NCBI GenBank assembly: GCA_017544165.1
Contig: JAFYER010000009.1
Location: forward strand, 1 to 64,000
Length of the DNA stretch: 64,000 nt
Origin: Bacilli bacterium
Lineage (GTDB): Bacteria > Bacillota_I > Bacilli_A > RF39 > UBA660
Reading direction: 5' to 3'
Shown: positions 53,801 through 62,645 of the stretch, one piece after another
Layout: each line of letters starts with the position of its first letter
Numbering within the stretch: the first letter of the stretch is position 1
Notes under the pieces: generated by a model
Database searches by the model: none
Seen by the model: only the letters and a program-made list of their open reading frames with translations
What the model was told of the DNA's origin: nothing
Program-made: the position numbers and the translations under genes

Positions 53801-56800
53801 TTGTACCACCAACAGTTATATTAGTATTACCTAAAACTGTCGCATTAGATCCGTTACCACCACCATATGCACTACCATTAATTGTTCCGTTATTGATTAT
53901 TACATTAGTATTTCCTGAGGTAGCACCATCGTTACCGCCACCAAAGACATTTCCACTTATTGTTCCACCAAATATTTTTAATGAAGTATTATTATTAACA
54001 GCAGCTTGGTTACCTCCGCCATAAACGCTTCCAGTGATTGTCCCAGAATTAATTGTTACATTGGTTGCTCCAACGGCCGCTAGGTTTCCTCCACCATAAA
54101 CATTAGTTACTGTACTTCCCCCAACAGTTACATTAGTAGTTGATGATATACCACCCTGATTATTACCGCCATAAATATCACCAATTGTTCCACCTAAAGA
54201 GGAAATAGTTGTCGTAGTTACATTACCACTTTGATTTGAACCACCATAAATGTTTGTAACACTCGCTGTTGAAGCACTAGGAATTGATATGCTAGTTGTC
54301 GTAGCCCCAGCTTGATTTCCACCGCCATAAATGGCAGATATTGTATTGGTTGAACCATTAACAGTTACATTAGTTGCTCCAACTGTTGCTAGATTTCCAC
54401 CACCATAGATATTAGTTAAAGTTCCACCATTTATTGTTACATTTGTGGTTGAAGAAACTCCACCGGCATTATTTCCGCCGTAAACGTTAGTTACTGTTCC
54501 ACCTGATATAGTAGTATTAGTCGTAGTTATATTACCACTTTGATTTGAACCGCCATAGATGTTAGTAATACTTGCTGTTGAAGTCGATGGAATAGTGATA
54601 TTTGTTGTTGTAGCTCCTGCTTGATTACCTCCGCCATATACAGCAGGGATTGTATTTGTAGCACCATTAATAATCACATTGGTATCCCCGCCGACATTAC
54701 CAGCATTTCCTCCGCCGAATATAGAACCACTTATTGTTCCACTATTAATTGTCACATTTGTATCATTTGTAATAGCAGCTTGATTACCTCCACCATAGAT
54801 TGTCGTAAAGGTTCCACCATTTATCGTAATATTTGTATCATCACTTACAGCTTCATTTCCTCCACCATAAGTAGTAGTTACTGTTCCACCATTAACAATA
54901 ATATTTGTTTCAACGGTTTTTCCACCGGCATTATTTCCGCCATAAAGATTAGTAACTGTTCCGTGATCAATAGTAACATTAGATTCATTAACATTACCGC
55001 TTTGATTTGAACCACCATATACATTAGTAACAACTATGTTGTTGCTTCCACTTCTTGTGTGTAAATCAATATTTGTTGTAGTAGCACCGGCATTATTTCC
55101 ACCACCATAAATAGCTGTAATAGTTCCGGCGTGATTATATACATCTATATTAGTTGTTGTTGTACTAACTAAGTTACCTCCACCATAAATGGTTCCTATC
55201 GAACCGCCTGTAACTTCAATATTTGTAGTACCACAAGTTCCGCCTTCATTGTTTCCGCCATATACAGTTGTGGCACTACCTGAAGAAATATTGACATTAG
55301 CAGTTGTAACACTACCCGATGTATTAGAACCACCATAAATGGTAGTAGTTGTAGCACCGGAAAGGTAAACATGCGTGTTAGTAACCGAAGATTTATTACC
55401 TCCACCAAAAGCATCAGTTATTGTTCCGCCATTTAAGTGAACTTCATTTTGTTTGGTATGGCTTCCTGCTTGATCGTGGCCGCCAAAAACTTTGCCTATA
55501 GTACCACCATTAACTGTAACGTTAATATTTCCATTTACAACTGGTGTATGCGTATTATCTCCTTGACCACCGCCAAAGACACTATTTGTAATAGTACCTT
55601 TGTTAACCGTAACATTTACATTTCCACGATTTATATCATTAACACTACCAAATGCGCTTCCACCATATACGCTACCATTAATAGTAGGGCCACCATTAGA
55701 ATCACCTATTGTTACATTAACTCCATTTGTTGTGAATGTTCCATCTGTCGCAGGGTCAGGTGGGTCTGCAGGTGCAGCACCTCCTTTACCACCGCCATAG
55801 ACATTACTAGTTATTGTTCCACCAGTAACCGCAACATCAATATTCCCGTAGATAGTTCCATGTCTATTAGATCCACCATAGACATTTCCTATCGTTCCAC
55901 CTGTAATATCTATATCAATTAAACTTGATGTTTGATAATTTGATTTACCAAAATCGGCAGACCTACTTCCACCATAAACGCTTCCGATTGTTCCAGATAA
56001 TACTTCAATTTTAGCCGTTGACGTATTATTATAAACAGTTCCTGTAGAACCATAGTTTCCTCCGCCATATACAGCTGAATTTATTGTTCCACCATTAATA
56101 ATAACATGCGAATTATAAACTGTTCCTTTTTCAGTTGAGGAAGTATCTCCTCCTCCTGCGCCAAATACAGTACCTGATTCAACTCCGTATAATTTGTCAT
56201 TTTGACCACCTATTGTTACATTTCCACCAACATAAACAAGTGTTGATCCTTCCAAAACACCATCATCTGTATATCCAGATTCAAAACTGTTAGAGCCACC
56301 TAAGACGCTATAGCTAACTGTTCCACCCGTGACACATATAATCCGATTGCCTTTTGTAGTTGAGTGTCCTGCACCGCCATATATAGATCTTACAGTTCCG
56401 CCACTCATTCCAATAAATGTTGAATTAGTTGTCTCAGAGCCATTATAACCATAACCACCTACTATAGTGTTTATATTTCCGCCTTCGATCTTAGCGCCAG
56501 TAATGGAGTTAGCGTACGTTGAAGCTCTTGCTCCTATATATAACCCGGCAGTATCATCAGTATTTGGTGTATCGTCATAGTTGTAGCCAAATGTACCACT
56601 TTTAATGATGTTAAAAGACATAAATAAAGATTCGCTACCGGCGGTATTGTTTCCACCTGCATAGCCATCAAGACCGATTTCAAAGAATAATTTCTTGTGA
56701 CTATTATTAACGCGATCATAATCACTGCCAAAAATAGTTGTTTCATTGAATGTATAACTCGTTGTTGAACTACTCATTCTACCACTGTGGTAAGCAAAGT

Positions 56801-59774
56801 AGTTACCACTTTCCACTATTACTCTACATAGTCCAGATGGGCTTGAACCATAAGCTCCACCATATATACCACCAGTTGAAAGATATGAAGCTCCATCCGA
56901 AGGTGTAACATTTCTACCTATCTTAAAATTCTTGGAATTAGCAAATATTGCACCATATGTTTGGTAATTTGTGGCATCATAACCTAAGGCTCTATTTTTA
57001 TTATTATTAGTATTTGTATTATAATTTGGACCATCCATTCTGATGTTTTCAATAACAATATCACCAGGAACTGTCCATCTACCAGTTCCCATGGTAATAG
57101 TTCCACTTGCTGTTGTTCCATTAACCGCAGTCCCCGTTAAAGTATAAGGACGATTTGTAGTAAGATTAGAATAGCTTACCGTACCAGTTATTCTAACTAT
57201 ATTCATATCTCTAGTAACTAGGTAATAGTACTTGTCGCCATCAATTACTTCATTATTAGAATCTTCCTCAATAATGGATATACTATTTCCATTACTCTTA
57301 ATTGTTGCATCATCATAATGAATTAATTTGTATGCTGTAGAACAACTGCTCGTATTTGTACATAAAGATCCAGATGATGTATAATACATTCCAGTTTGTA
57401 GCATTGCTGCGGTCGGATTACTTACTTTGTAATAAAAACCTTGCGTGTCATTACCAGTTGGTATATAGGACTTTTGTCTTTGGACAGTCTCACTATATGA
57501 ATATTGCCCATCAGGATCATCTAATAATTCCATGTAAGTTGTATTGTACGAATTAATTGTAGTCTCTGTATTACTATTAGTTGGTCTAAAATTAGTAATA
57601 AAAGTTACAGAACCGCCATTGTATTTTGAACCGCCAACAATAGCTGAAGTATTAGGATAAAATACATAACAAGTTTGATTCCTACTACATCTAGTTCTAT
57701 AAGAATTGTAATAATAAGTACCACTATTCCTATTAGTTCGATAAAAACTACCAGCAGGCATATAGCCATCTTGGTCATCGCCCCTAGCGTACTGACGGTC
57801 AAACTCCATTTGTGTATAATTTTGTCGCCAAAAATAACTAGCCCTATGTACTATCACTTCAGGAACAGTATAACCAGTAGATACCATCGTCATTGAGCTC
57901 AAATTAGTTATATTATTATACGAAGTTACAACATCTGCTTCATACCAATTAGCATTGAGATGAATTACAACTTCACTGCCCCCATCAATAGGTACTTGCA
58001 TATATCTCGTATAATCGTCAGTGTTAATACTAAAAGTTGAAGATGCACATACACCACTAGTGGTATCAACGTCTTGATTACATACCCAACCATTAAATCC
58101 ATATTCAGTTGAATTAGCATATGGCCTTTTGCTAAACGGATTATCTATTAATTCAATTTTAATGTAATTGTTTCCACCAGCATCAGTGGCAAGAGTTCCA
58201 TTAGATGATCTTTCCAATGGAATGTATTTAAAATATACATATTTATTAGAAGTTTCATTGTTAATCGGGGAGACACTACCAACCAGGTTAGAATTATTAA
58301 GATCAGAGCCATCGTAAATAAGCTCAACTTTTACTAGGTTTTCTGCATCATAATAATGAGTGCTATTTCCACTTGGTAGACTAGTATTTCTAACTTCGGT
58401 ATAATTTAAACCAGTTAAATAATTTAAATCACTAGTTAAATCATTGACGTAAACAGTATTATTAGTTATACCACTATCATGTGCACTAATAGTACTTCTT
58501 TTCATTCCGCTTTTCGGAGCATTAACTATATCTTTAGGCTCAACACCATTATTAACTATTCTAAATTCTCCATTTTCATATTTCCAAACTAAATCACTAT
58601 TTTCATTCAATGATTTAACAACATATTCTAAATCTCTTACACTATTAAAAGTTATTTCGTCTTTTTCAATACTATATTCATAAATATCGTGCTTTTCAGT
58701 ATAATCGAACTCATCAATTAAAACAAGATTACTAGATTCAAACATAATATTATTTAAATTAGTACTACCATTAAATTTATCTATTAAAATATTGGTGCTT
58801 TTAACCTCGCTACTACCAGAAATATTAATATTAGAAATATTATTTAATCCATTATCATTAAGAATAAATAATGATGAATTCAATAAATCTTTATCACCGG
58901 CATATTCGATATTGATATTATTGATATTAATATTTGTAATAGTACTTTCTTCGACATTTCTAAATAAACTCGCATCAACTCGGCGAATTGCAGCTTCTAT
59001 TTCTTCTTCATCTTTTTTATCTTCATTAATATCCTGCTTACTATCAACTTCACTTACTTCATCAGTTTTTTCTTCGATATTTTCGTCAATTCCATCGGTT
59101 TTTTCATTAGAGGGTTCCTCTTTAATTTCTTCATTTTTATCTTCGATGATTTCTTCATTATTTTCTTTGGAAGGTTCTCCATCAGTTATTTCTTCTATAT
59201 CTTTGCTAATTTCTTTTTCATTTTCTTTAATTGGTTCTTCCTTAGTCTCTTCTTCAATTATTTCAGAAACCATTTTGTCGTTAACAGCTATAGTTATATC
59301 TTTAAAATTTATATTTTTAATTTCAGCATTATATAAAGAAGACATCAAACTAAAACTTGCAGTAGCTTCGTTTACATCAGTATAATAATTACTTATTGTA
59401 AAATTTGATATTGTGTATCCACCGCCATTTATAGTTCCGCTAAATTGTTTATTAGGGCTGACAAAAAAGAATTCTTTGCCATTAAGATTGATATTATTAT
59501 TTATTTCATAATTCTTATTAAAATAATCAGGAGATTCATCACCATTTATAAGTTCAAAGAAATAGGCAAGCTCACTACCATTGCTTATAATGTATGGATC
59601 TAAGCTAGTTCCTGTTCCACTACTAAAAGATTTAGCAACAGTTCCATCCCATATAGATGAACTTGTTTTTTCAGAAAAAGTTTTCTTATTAAAATGCACG
59701 AAGAAAACAAGAATGGCAAGCACTCCCATTAATAGTATTAAACGTTTATAATTAGCTTTTAAAAACTTCTTCAT
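50808..59774 (-). CDS. giant 2988-aa surface protein with YGGG beta-repeats
   Basis: The N-terminus has a signal/anchor helix (LILLMGVLAILVFFVHF), then a GLUG-like domain (DPYIISNGSELAYFFELING; FSGTINGGGYTISNFTIS). A Glu/Lys-rich disordered block (about residues 160-275) follows, then mixed beta domains. Residues about 1095-2130 are short repeats of the type TNVTINGGT-x-IYGGGNQA, each likely one coil of a beta-helix. The last 850 residues are beta modules with SipW-locus-like composition. There is no LPxTG end (it stops at YIIIK), so attachment is by the N-terminal helix or by partners. Likely adhesin or matrix scaffold. SD AGGAT, extended -10 at 59796-59804. Confidence 0.85.
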   Translation of the reverse strand: MKKFLKANYKRLILLMGVLAILVFFVHFNKKTFSEKTSSSIWDGTVAKSFSSGTGTSLDPYIISNGSELAYFFELINGDESPDYFNKNYEINNNINLNGKEFFFVSPNKQFSGTINGGGYTISNFTISNYYTDVNEATASFSLMSSLYNAEIKNINFKDITIAVNDKMVSEIIEEETKEEPIKENEKEISKDIEEITDGEPSKENNEEIIEDKNEEIKEEPSNEKTDGIDENIEEKTDEVSEVDSKQDINEDKKDEEEIEAAIRRVDASLFRNVEESTITNININNINIEYAGDKDLLNSSLFILNDNGLNNISNINISGSSEVKSTNILIDKFNGSTNLNNIMFESSNLVLIDEFDYTEKHDIYEYSIEKDEITFNSVRDLEYVVKSLNENSDLVWKYENGEFRIVNNGVEPKDIVNAPKSGMKRSTISAHDSGITNNTVYVNDLTSDLNYLTGLNYTEVRNTSLPSGNSTHYYDAENLVKVELIYDGSDLNNSNLVGSVSPINNETSNKYVYFKYIPLERSSNGTLATDAGGNNYIKIELIDNPFSKRPYANSTEYGFNGWVCNQDVDTTSGVCASSTFSINTDDYTRYMQVPIDGGSEVVIHLNANWYEADVVTSYNNITNLSSMTMVSTGYTVPEVIVHRASYFWRQNYTQMEFDRQYARGDDQDGYMPAGSFYRTNRNSGTYYYNSYRTRCSRNQTCYVFYPNTSAIVGGSKYNGGSVTFITNFRPTNSNTETTINSYNTTYMELLDDPDGQYSYSETVQRQKSYIPTGNDTQGFYYKVSNPTAAMLQTGMYYTSSGSLCTNTSSCSTAYKLIHYDDATIKSNGNSISIIEEDSNNEVIDGDKYYYLVTRDMNIVRITGTVSYSNLTTNRPYTLTGTAVNGTTASGTITMGTGRWTVPGDIVIENIRMDGPNYNTNTNNNKNRALGYDATNYQTYGAIFANSKNFKIGRNVTPSDGASYLSTGGIYGGAYGSSPSGLCRVIVESGNYFAYHSGRMSSSTTSYTFNETTIFGSDYDRVNNSHKKLFFEIGLDGYAGGNNTAGSESLFMSFNIIKSGTFGYNYDDTPNTDDTAGLYIGARASTYANSITGAKIEGGNINTIVGGYGYNGSETTNSTFIGMSGGTVRSIYGGAGHSTTKGNRIICVTGGTVSYSVLGGSNSFESGYTDDGVLEGSTLVYVGGNVTIGGQNDKLYGVESGTVFGAGGGDTSSTEKGTVYNSHVIINGGTINSAVYGGGNYGSTGTVYNNTSTAKIEVLSGTIGSVYGGSRSADFGKSNYQTSSLIDIDITGGTIGNVYGGSNRHGTIYGNIDVAVTGGTITSNVYGGGKGGAAPADPPDPATDGTFTTNGVNVTIGDSNGGPTINGSVYGGSAFGSVNDINRGNVNVTVNKGTITNSVFGGGQGDNTHTPVVNGNINVTVNGGTIGKVFGGHDQAGSHTKQNEVHLNGGTITDAFGGGNKSSVTNTHVYLSGATTTTIYGGSNTSGSVTTANVNISSGSATTVYGGNNEGGTCGTTNIEVTGGSIGTIYGGGNLVSTTTTNIDVYNHAGTITAIYGGGNNAGATTTNIDLHTRSGSNNIVVTNVYGGSNQSGNVNESNVTIDHGTVTNLYGGNNAGGKTVETNIIVNGGTVTTTYGGGNEAVSDDTNITINGGTFTTIYGGGNQAAITNDTNVTINSGTISGSIFGGGNAGNVGGDTNVIINGATNTIPAVYGGGNQAGATTTNITIPSTSTASITNIYGGSNQSGNITTTNTTISGGTVTNVYGGNNAGGVSSTTNVTINGGTLTNIYGGGNLATVGATNVTVNGSTNTISAIYGGGNQAGATTTSISIPSASTASVTNIYGGSNQSGNVTTTTISSLGGTIGDIYGGNNQGGISSTTNVTVGGSTVTNVYGGGNLAAVGATNVTINSGTITGSVYGGGNQAAVNNNTSLKIFGGTISGNVFGGGNDGATSGNTNVIINNGTINGSAYGGGNGSNATVLGNTNITVGGTTTIGTANCVIKSQCSLFGGGNAAFTGDSTLNTSQSNVKILGATIYGNIYGGANTSVVYGGTSVNIGADVATTSESTRGNVLIHGTVFGGGEANASGSENYDWHFVGVTEAIYVNINALNYNNFIIEGSIFGSGNASTTTGTSTINIKNYGTFANPKHNISIQRTNLLVIDNSAFTLSGATDRTNEYSDVLFTLSIIDEMDLKNNSTLFLETGANELRSYKSLQANGDPVTITINDELGTFTRDADNRIYMYGANNKVLNIANETLTTYGDVEGMTFFGLFKYGANNSIVVGIYDDYAYGAHVDLNSGLFTTGSYVLGAHKNDHDITADGFYSNFVDEEGINTIKIIEPTPADSPMYMWIIGQYVQTYEVNLVASKYSTMGAVELPLIDYTVPNTTFEITRVDFTGLESGVQIVNKNSIPKISSNLSTVDTTMGLSMETSNTGWLTAGQTSFYNTTTPQIQGLRYYIGENSTNVPSLLFYLYHSKNLQTTGSLGTIQIEVSVTSRIDDLTSDPETLIINVNISRILIATNDYEAALTAGRKYDLFTPTTTKITSKSSISAYFSLFSQGQSIYGNGYHRALVSNIALPENTKITMIDLSLNEAKYYYHVITAADVAAAESQISFHNEANYDLSMFEVMGAFNSGVHYNDSQMNSLYYSQTGGYCQEEFIFIIDFEDTEFADDSLDNYILFELQNGNDQTMVSVLGIQEGGMHYDIYDGLDAVIDISGTISSDTIYSGETVTMDLQTNYTQSQVAGIVINDTHMFDQKVGLKLTLFKNNQVVSGVALLGLTYEIDGVDYSPNIDGTTRIKISERVGNIETWVKVKTGTSNLATGNYVLRVESFGSPDGIYYGLNTSDYVDFNISIINEIYGLDVDVANEDMIVYKETGYTLNNSNNVTYTIGYNSGLTNPSIRLKMYRRSSYSVVGSTNYSVVDLADYVSNTLQITANANEYLIVSSPAETTTLVLSMNDDLTPGTYMMQFMLYDNNSLIGTVEKYIIIK
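53380..56490 (-). repeat. coding tandem repeats (YGGG units) with 309-bp higher-order period
   Basis: About 20-25-residue units ending in (I/V)YGGGN or (I/V)FGGG repeat dozens of times. Within 54.1-54.95 kb a larger unit of 103 residues (309 bp) recurs: IPSTSTASITNIYGGSNQSG returns as IPSASTASVTNIYGGSNQSG. DNA identity between these larger units is high, suggesting recent duplication. Confidence 0.8.
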
Positions 59775-59795
59775 CTATACTATCCTACGTGTATC

Positions 59796-59804
59796 ATTAT
59801 ATCA
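59796..59804 (-). promoter_or_regulatory. extended -10 promoter of the giant-protein operon
   Basis: TGaTATAAT on the minus strand, about 22 nt before the ATG. Confidence 0.55.
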
Positions 59805-59830
59805 TAGGATTTTCACATTTAAAAGAATAT

Positions 59831-59860
59831 CATAAAAAAACTCAGGTAAAAAACCCAAGC
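59831..59860 (-). terminator. intrinsic terminator of the acyltransferase gene
   Basis: CTTGGGT/ACCTGAG (two G-U) with a T-rich loop and T7 on the minus strand. Confidence 0.65.
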
Positions 59861-59865
59861 CTTTT

Positions 59866-61041
59866 TTAATCTTTTTTAGGAATTATTATTGGCGTAATAA
59901 CATAATCCATCAATAGCATTAATCCTACAGATAATAGTATTGTTACGCCATATGTTACAAGACATGTAGTATGGAGATTTTCAATACCAACAAATTTATG
60001 AAGATATCCTATAATTGGATAATGTAGCATATAAATATATAATGCTAATTTTCCAGGATATTTCCAAATTGGATAATCAAGTAACTGAGTTAAATAATCT
60101 TGATTTAAAAGTACTAAGAAAACAACAATTGCACAAAGCCCATTAATTGTTGCAAATGTAAATGATGTTCCCCATATCATGTGATAAACAACAATTGCAC
60201 TTGCTAATACATTTGCTATTGTCAAAAATACTTTTGAGCCAGTACCAAATTTATGATTATTTAACTTGTCAACCCATACATAGAACACACAACCCATACC
60301 AATACATACTAATGCTTGTAAAAATGCTGTGCTGAAACTACTTTTGCCAATAAATGTATACCACATACCAGATATTCCATTTAGGTGGAAGTATCCATAT
60401 ACAAAGATAAAGCCAATAGGTGCAAGTATACCAATAAACCAATCTTCACATTTTTCAAGTAAGAAATAAATAATATATCCTACGATTAAAAGACATGAGA
60501 TAAACCATAAAGGTCCATTCATTAGCATGTGACTTTCAGGCATAAGTCCATAAACACTATTTCCAATTCCTAAACCAGAAAGAACGCATCCACCCCATTC
60601 CCATAAAGAGTCAACAGCTACTTTTAACCATTGGTTAACAGGAATGTCATTATAAAGATTTGTTAATACCAAGCCAAATACTAAGCAAATCAAGAAAGCA
60701 GGATAAAAAGTTTTAATACGTTTTGCCAAATACTTTCCAGCTTCACTAGATGCAGTTGTTTTTTCTTTATCGCCACGAGCATTTTTATTTTTAACATGCG
60801 TTTTCATTAAGAAAAAGCCGGTAATTAAATAGAAAATAATAATTACATCAAGACTGCCTTTGAACATAACATGAGGTTGTCCATTTATTATTTTAACCCA
60901 TGGAGCTTCATGCCAATATACTGTTGGATATACGATATAAACATGTACTAAAATAAATATCATACAGCTTACAAAACGCCAAAATTCAACAGCATAGTTC
61001 ATCTTTTTTACTGGTTTTACTTCTTTTTTGGTTCTTGCCAT
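59866..61041 (-). CDS. acyltransferase-3 family integral membrane protein
   Basis: 391 aa with about ten membrane helices. NYAVEFWRFVSCMIFILVHV at the start and MLMNGPLWFISCLLIVGYII in the middle are the hallmarks of the acyltransferase-3/OafA-OatA family, which transfers acyl groups to wall or surface polysaccharides. No C-terminal SGNH domain is present, so the acceptor step may need a partner. SD AAGGAG precedes the ATG. Monocistronic with its own terminator; neighbour of the surface locus. Confidence 0.85.
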   Translation of the reverse strand: MARTKKEVKPVKKMNYAVEFWRFVSCMIFILVHVYIVYPTVYWHEAPWVKIINGQPHVMFKGSLDVIIIFYLITGFFLMKTHVKNKNARGDKEKTTASSEAGKYLAKRIKTFYPAFLICLVFGLVLTNLYNDIPVNQWLKVAVDSLWEWGGCVLSGLGIGNSVYGLMPESHMLMNGPLWFISCLLIVGYIIYFLLEKCEDWFIGILAPIGFIFVYGYFHLNGISGMWYTFIGKSSFSTAFLQALVCIGMGCVFYVWVDKLNNHKFGTGSKVFLTIANVLASAIVVYHMIWGTSFTFATINGLCAIVVFLVLLNQDYLTQLLDYPIWKYPGKLALYIYMLHYPIIGYLHKFVGIENLHTTCLVTYGVTILLSVGLMLLMDYVITPIIIPKKD

Positions 61042-61150
61042 ATTACTCCTTTCTAAAATAGTTTCCTATCTTAAAATAATTATATCAAATACTAAAAGCA
61101 AATCAATTATTAATTGACTTATAATAAATTGAAAAAATATATGTAAGTAT

Positions 61151-62584
61151 TTATCTGGAATTTCTCGTTTGTGCTTGAGCCATTTCTAAATAATCATCTG
61201 CCCATTTTTCAAACAAGCCGATATCAATTCTTCCTATAAATTTTAAATTATAATCATTAATATTTCTTGGATCAGCATCAAACATAATTATTTTTTGATC
61301 TTGAGTTACATACCATCTTCCATGGGCGAAAGAATTTCTTATTTTTTCTTTATCATAAACTCTTCCCGCAATTTGGATTTTGTCGTCGTAACAATAATGC
61401 ATTATAACGGCATCTATGTAAGTTATCACAGGAAAAACTTGTATAAATTCACCATCTAACATATTTTTAAAAAAATCTCTAGAATAACTATATCCCCTGA
61501 TGGATAACAAATCATGTAATTCACTATCCATATCATTGTAAGAAGATGGTTTCGCATCTCCATTTAAAACTATTGCTATATGGTTTATTACTTCGCGAAT
61601 GCTTAATGATGGATTTTCAAAATAAGAGCCACATAAAATCACTTGTTGCTCAATATCCTTCTGTTTCATTGCCGCTATTGGAATAACTTTTGCCAAAAAA
61701 TAATACATAATAGCATTTACATCGTCATCAAGTAGATCTCTATAGTTAGTCTTGTATCTTACTATTAAGTCTTTAAGCTTCCTTTTTTGGAATTTGTCCA
61801 AACTATATACTACTGGTTCACTTATTGTTTTAGCAAAAGCATGCATTTCATCACTTCTTGAAAGTAGCTCTTCATTTGTTAATCCTGATGTATTTATAAA
61901 AGCATTAAATCTTTCGATTGTTTCTCGTGGCATTTTTCTTGTAAAATAATAATGAATAAATTTTATCTTATCGAGCTCAGTGTCTAAATCACTAGAAAAA
62001 ATATTAAAATCATCAGGAATATCAAAACTCAAAAACAATTGATTTTGTCTTTTAGAAATTACCATTCTAAAAACTTTTAGCAAATATTCAAAATCAAATT
62101 TAATTTTTACCAATTGAGCGGTTATTCCCTTTTCTATCTCTTTTTTTGTCCTAATATCACGTAATTCTATTTCAAAATTTTTTCCATTTTCAGATATTTT
62201 AAATTTATCAAAATCCGGTGAATCATTATGGTTAAAGGCATTTCTAATTATTTGAATTATTTTTTTGTTAGTTAATCCAGAAGGAGCATTAATAATATTG
62301 CATCCCTCTTCCATTCCCTCTAAATCGTTATTACTTAAAAAATCTTCTCTATTAAGTAAAAAATCCTCAACTATGGAAAAATTCTTAAAAATATTATATG
62401 CAATATAAACTCTTCGCATTCTATCATAATACTCTTTGGAATTATCTTCAAATCTACCGCTTCTTATCATATAATTTTCAAATACTCTACCAATTGAAAT
62501 ACTTGGATTACTCATTAAAATATTTTGAATGTTTGCATAGTCTTTCAAGTATTGAAGCATTTTTTCTTTTGACATTGATACCAT
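61151..62584 (-). CDS. hypothetical protein with two HEPN-like R-x4-H motifs
   Basis: 477 aa, soluble. IIRNAFNHND (R114-H119) and KIRNSFAHGRWYV (R near 414) each follow a helix and fit the RN-x-x-x-H motif of HEPN domains, which are RNA-binding or RNase modules in toxin and abortive-infection proteins. Each motif is followed by a beta stretch (FEIELRDI; KIIMFDAD), as in cellular HEPN proteins. No named family recognised; activity is not shown by the sequence. Start ATG 62584 with GGAAGTG, extended -10 at 62603-62611. Confidence 0.65.
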   Translation of the reverse strand: MVSMSKEKMLQYLKDYANIQNILMSNPSISIGRVFENYMIRSGRFEDNSKEYYDRMRRVYIAYNIFKNFSIVEDFLLNREDFLSNNDLEGMEEGCNIINAPSGLTNKKIIQIIRNAFNHNDSPDFDKFKISENGKNFEIELRDIRTKKEIEKGITAQLVKIKFDFEYLLKVFRMVISKRQNQLFLSFDIPDDFNIFSSDLDTELDKIKFIHYYFTRKMPRETIERFNAFINTSGLTNEELLSRSDEMHAFAKTISEPVVYSLDKFQKRKLKDLIVRYKTNYRDLLDDDVNAIMYYFLAKVIPIAAMKQKDIEQQVILCGSYFENPSLSIREVINHIAIVLNGDAKPSSYNDMDSELHDLLSIRGYSYSRDFFKNMLDGEFIQVFPVITYIDAVIMHYCYDDKIQIAGRVYDKEKIRNSFAHGRWYVTQDQKIIMFDADPRNINDYNLKFIGRIDIGLFEKWADDYLEMAQAQTRNSR

Positions 62585-62602
62585 TATTTCACTTCCAATA
62601 AT

Positions 62603-62611
62603 ATTATAGCA
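62603..62611 (-). promoter_or_regulatory. extended -10 promoter of the HEPN-like gene
   Basis: TGcTATAAT on the minus strand, about 20 nt before the ATG. Confidence 0.55.
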
Positions 62612-62645
62612 TGGAATCGAAATTAAAATATTTAATATCCATTGT

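Noticed and set aside
54621-55922. Plus-strand ORFs of 80-160 codons opposite the giant gene
   Set aside because: They are antisense shadows of the Asn/Thr/Gly repeat codons; no SD and no sensible protein.
53380-56490. Regularly spaced repeats as a CRISPR array
   Set aside because: They are in-frame coding repeats (YGGG units) of one long ORF, with variable spacing and no palindromic direct repeats.
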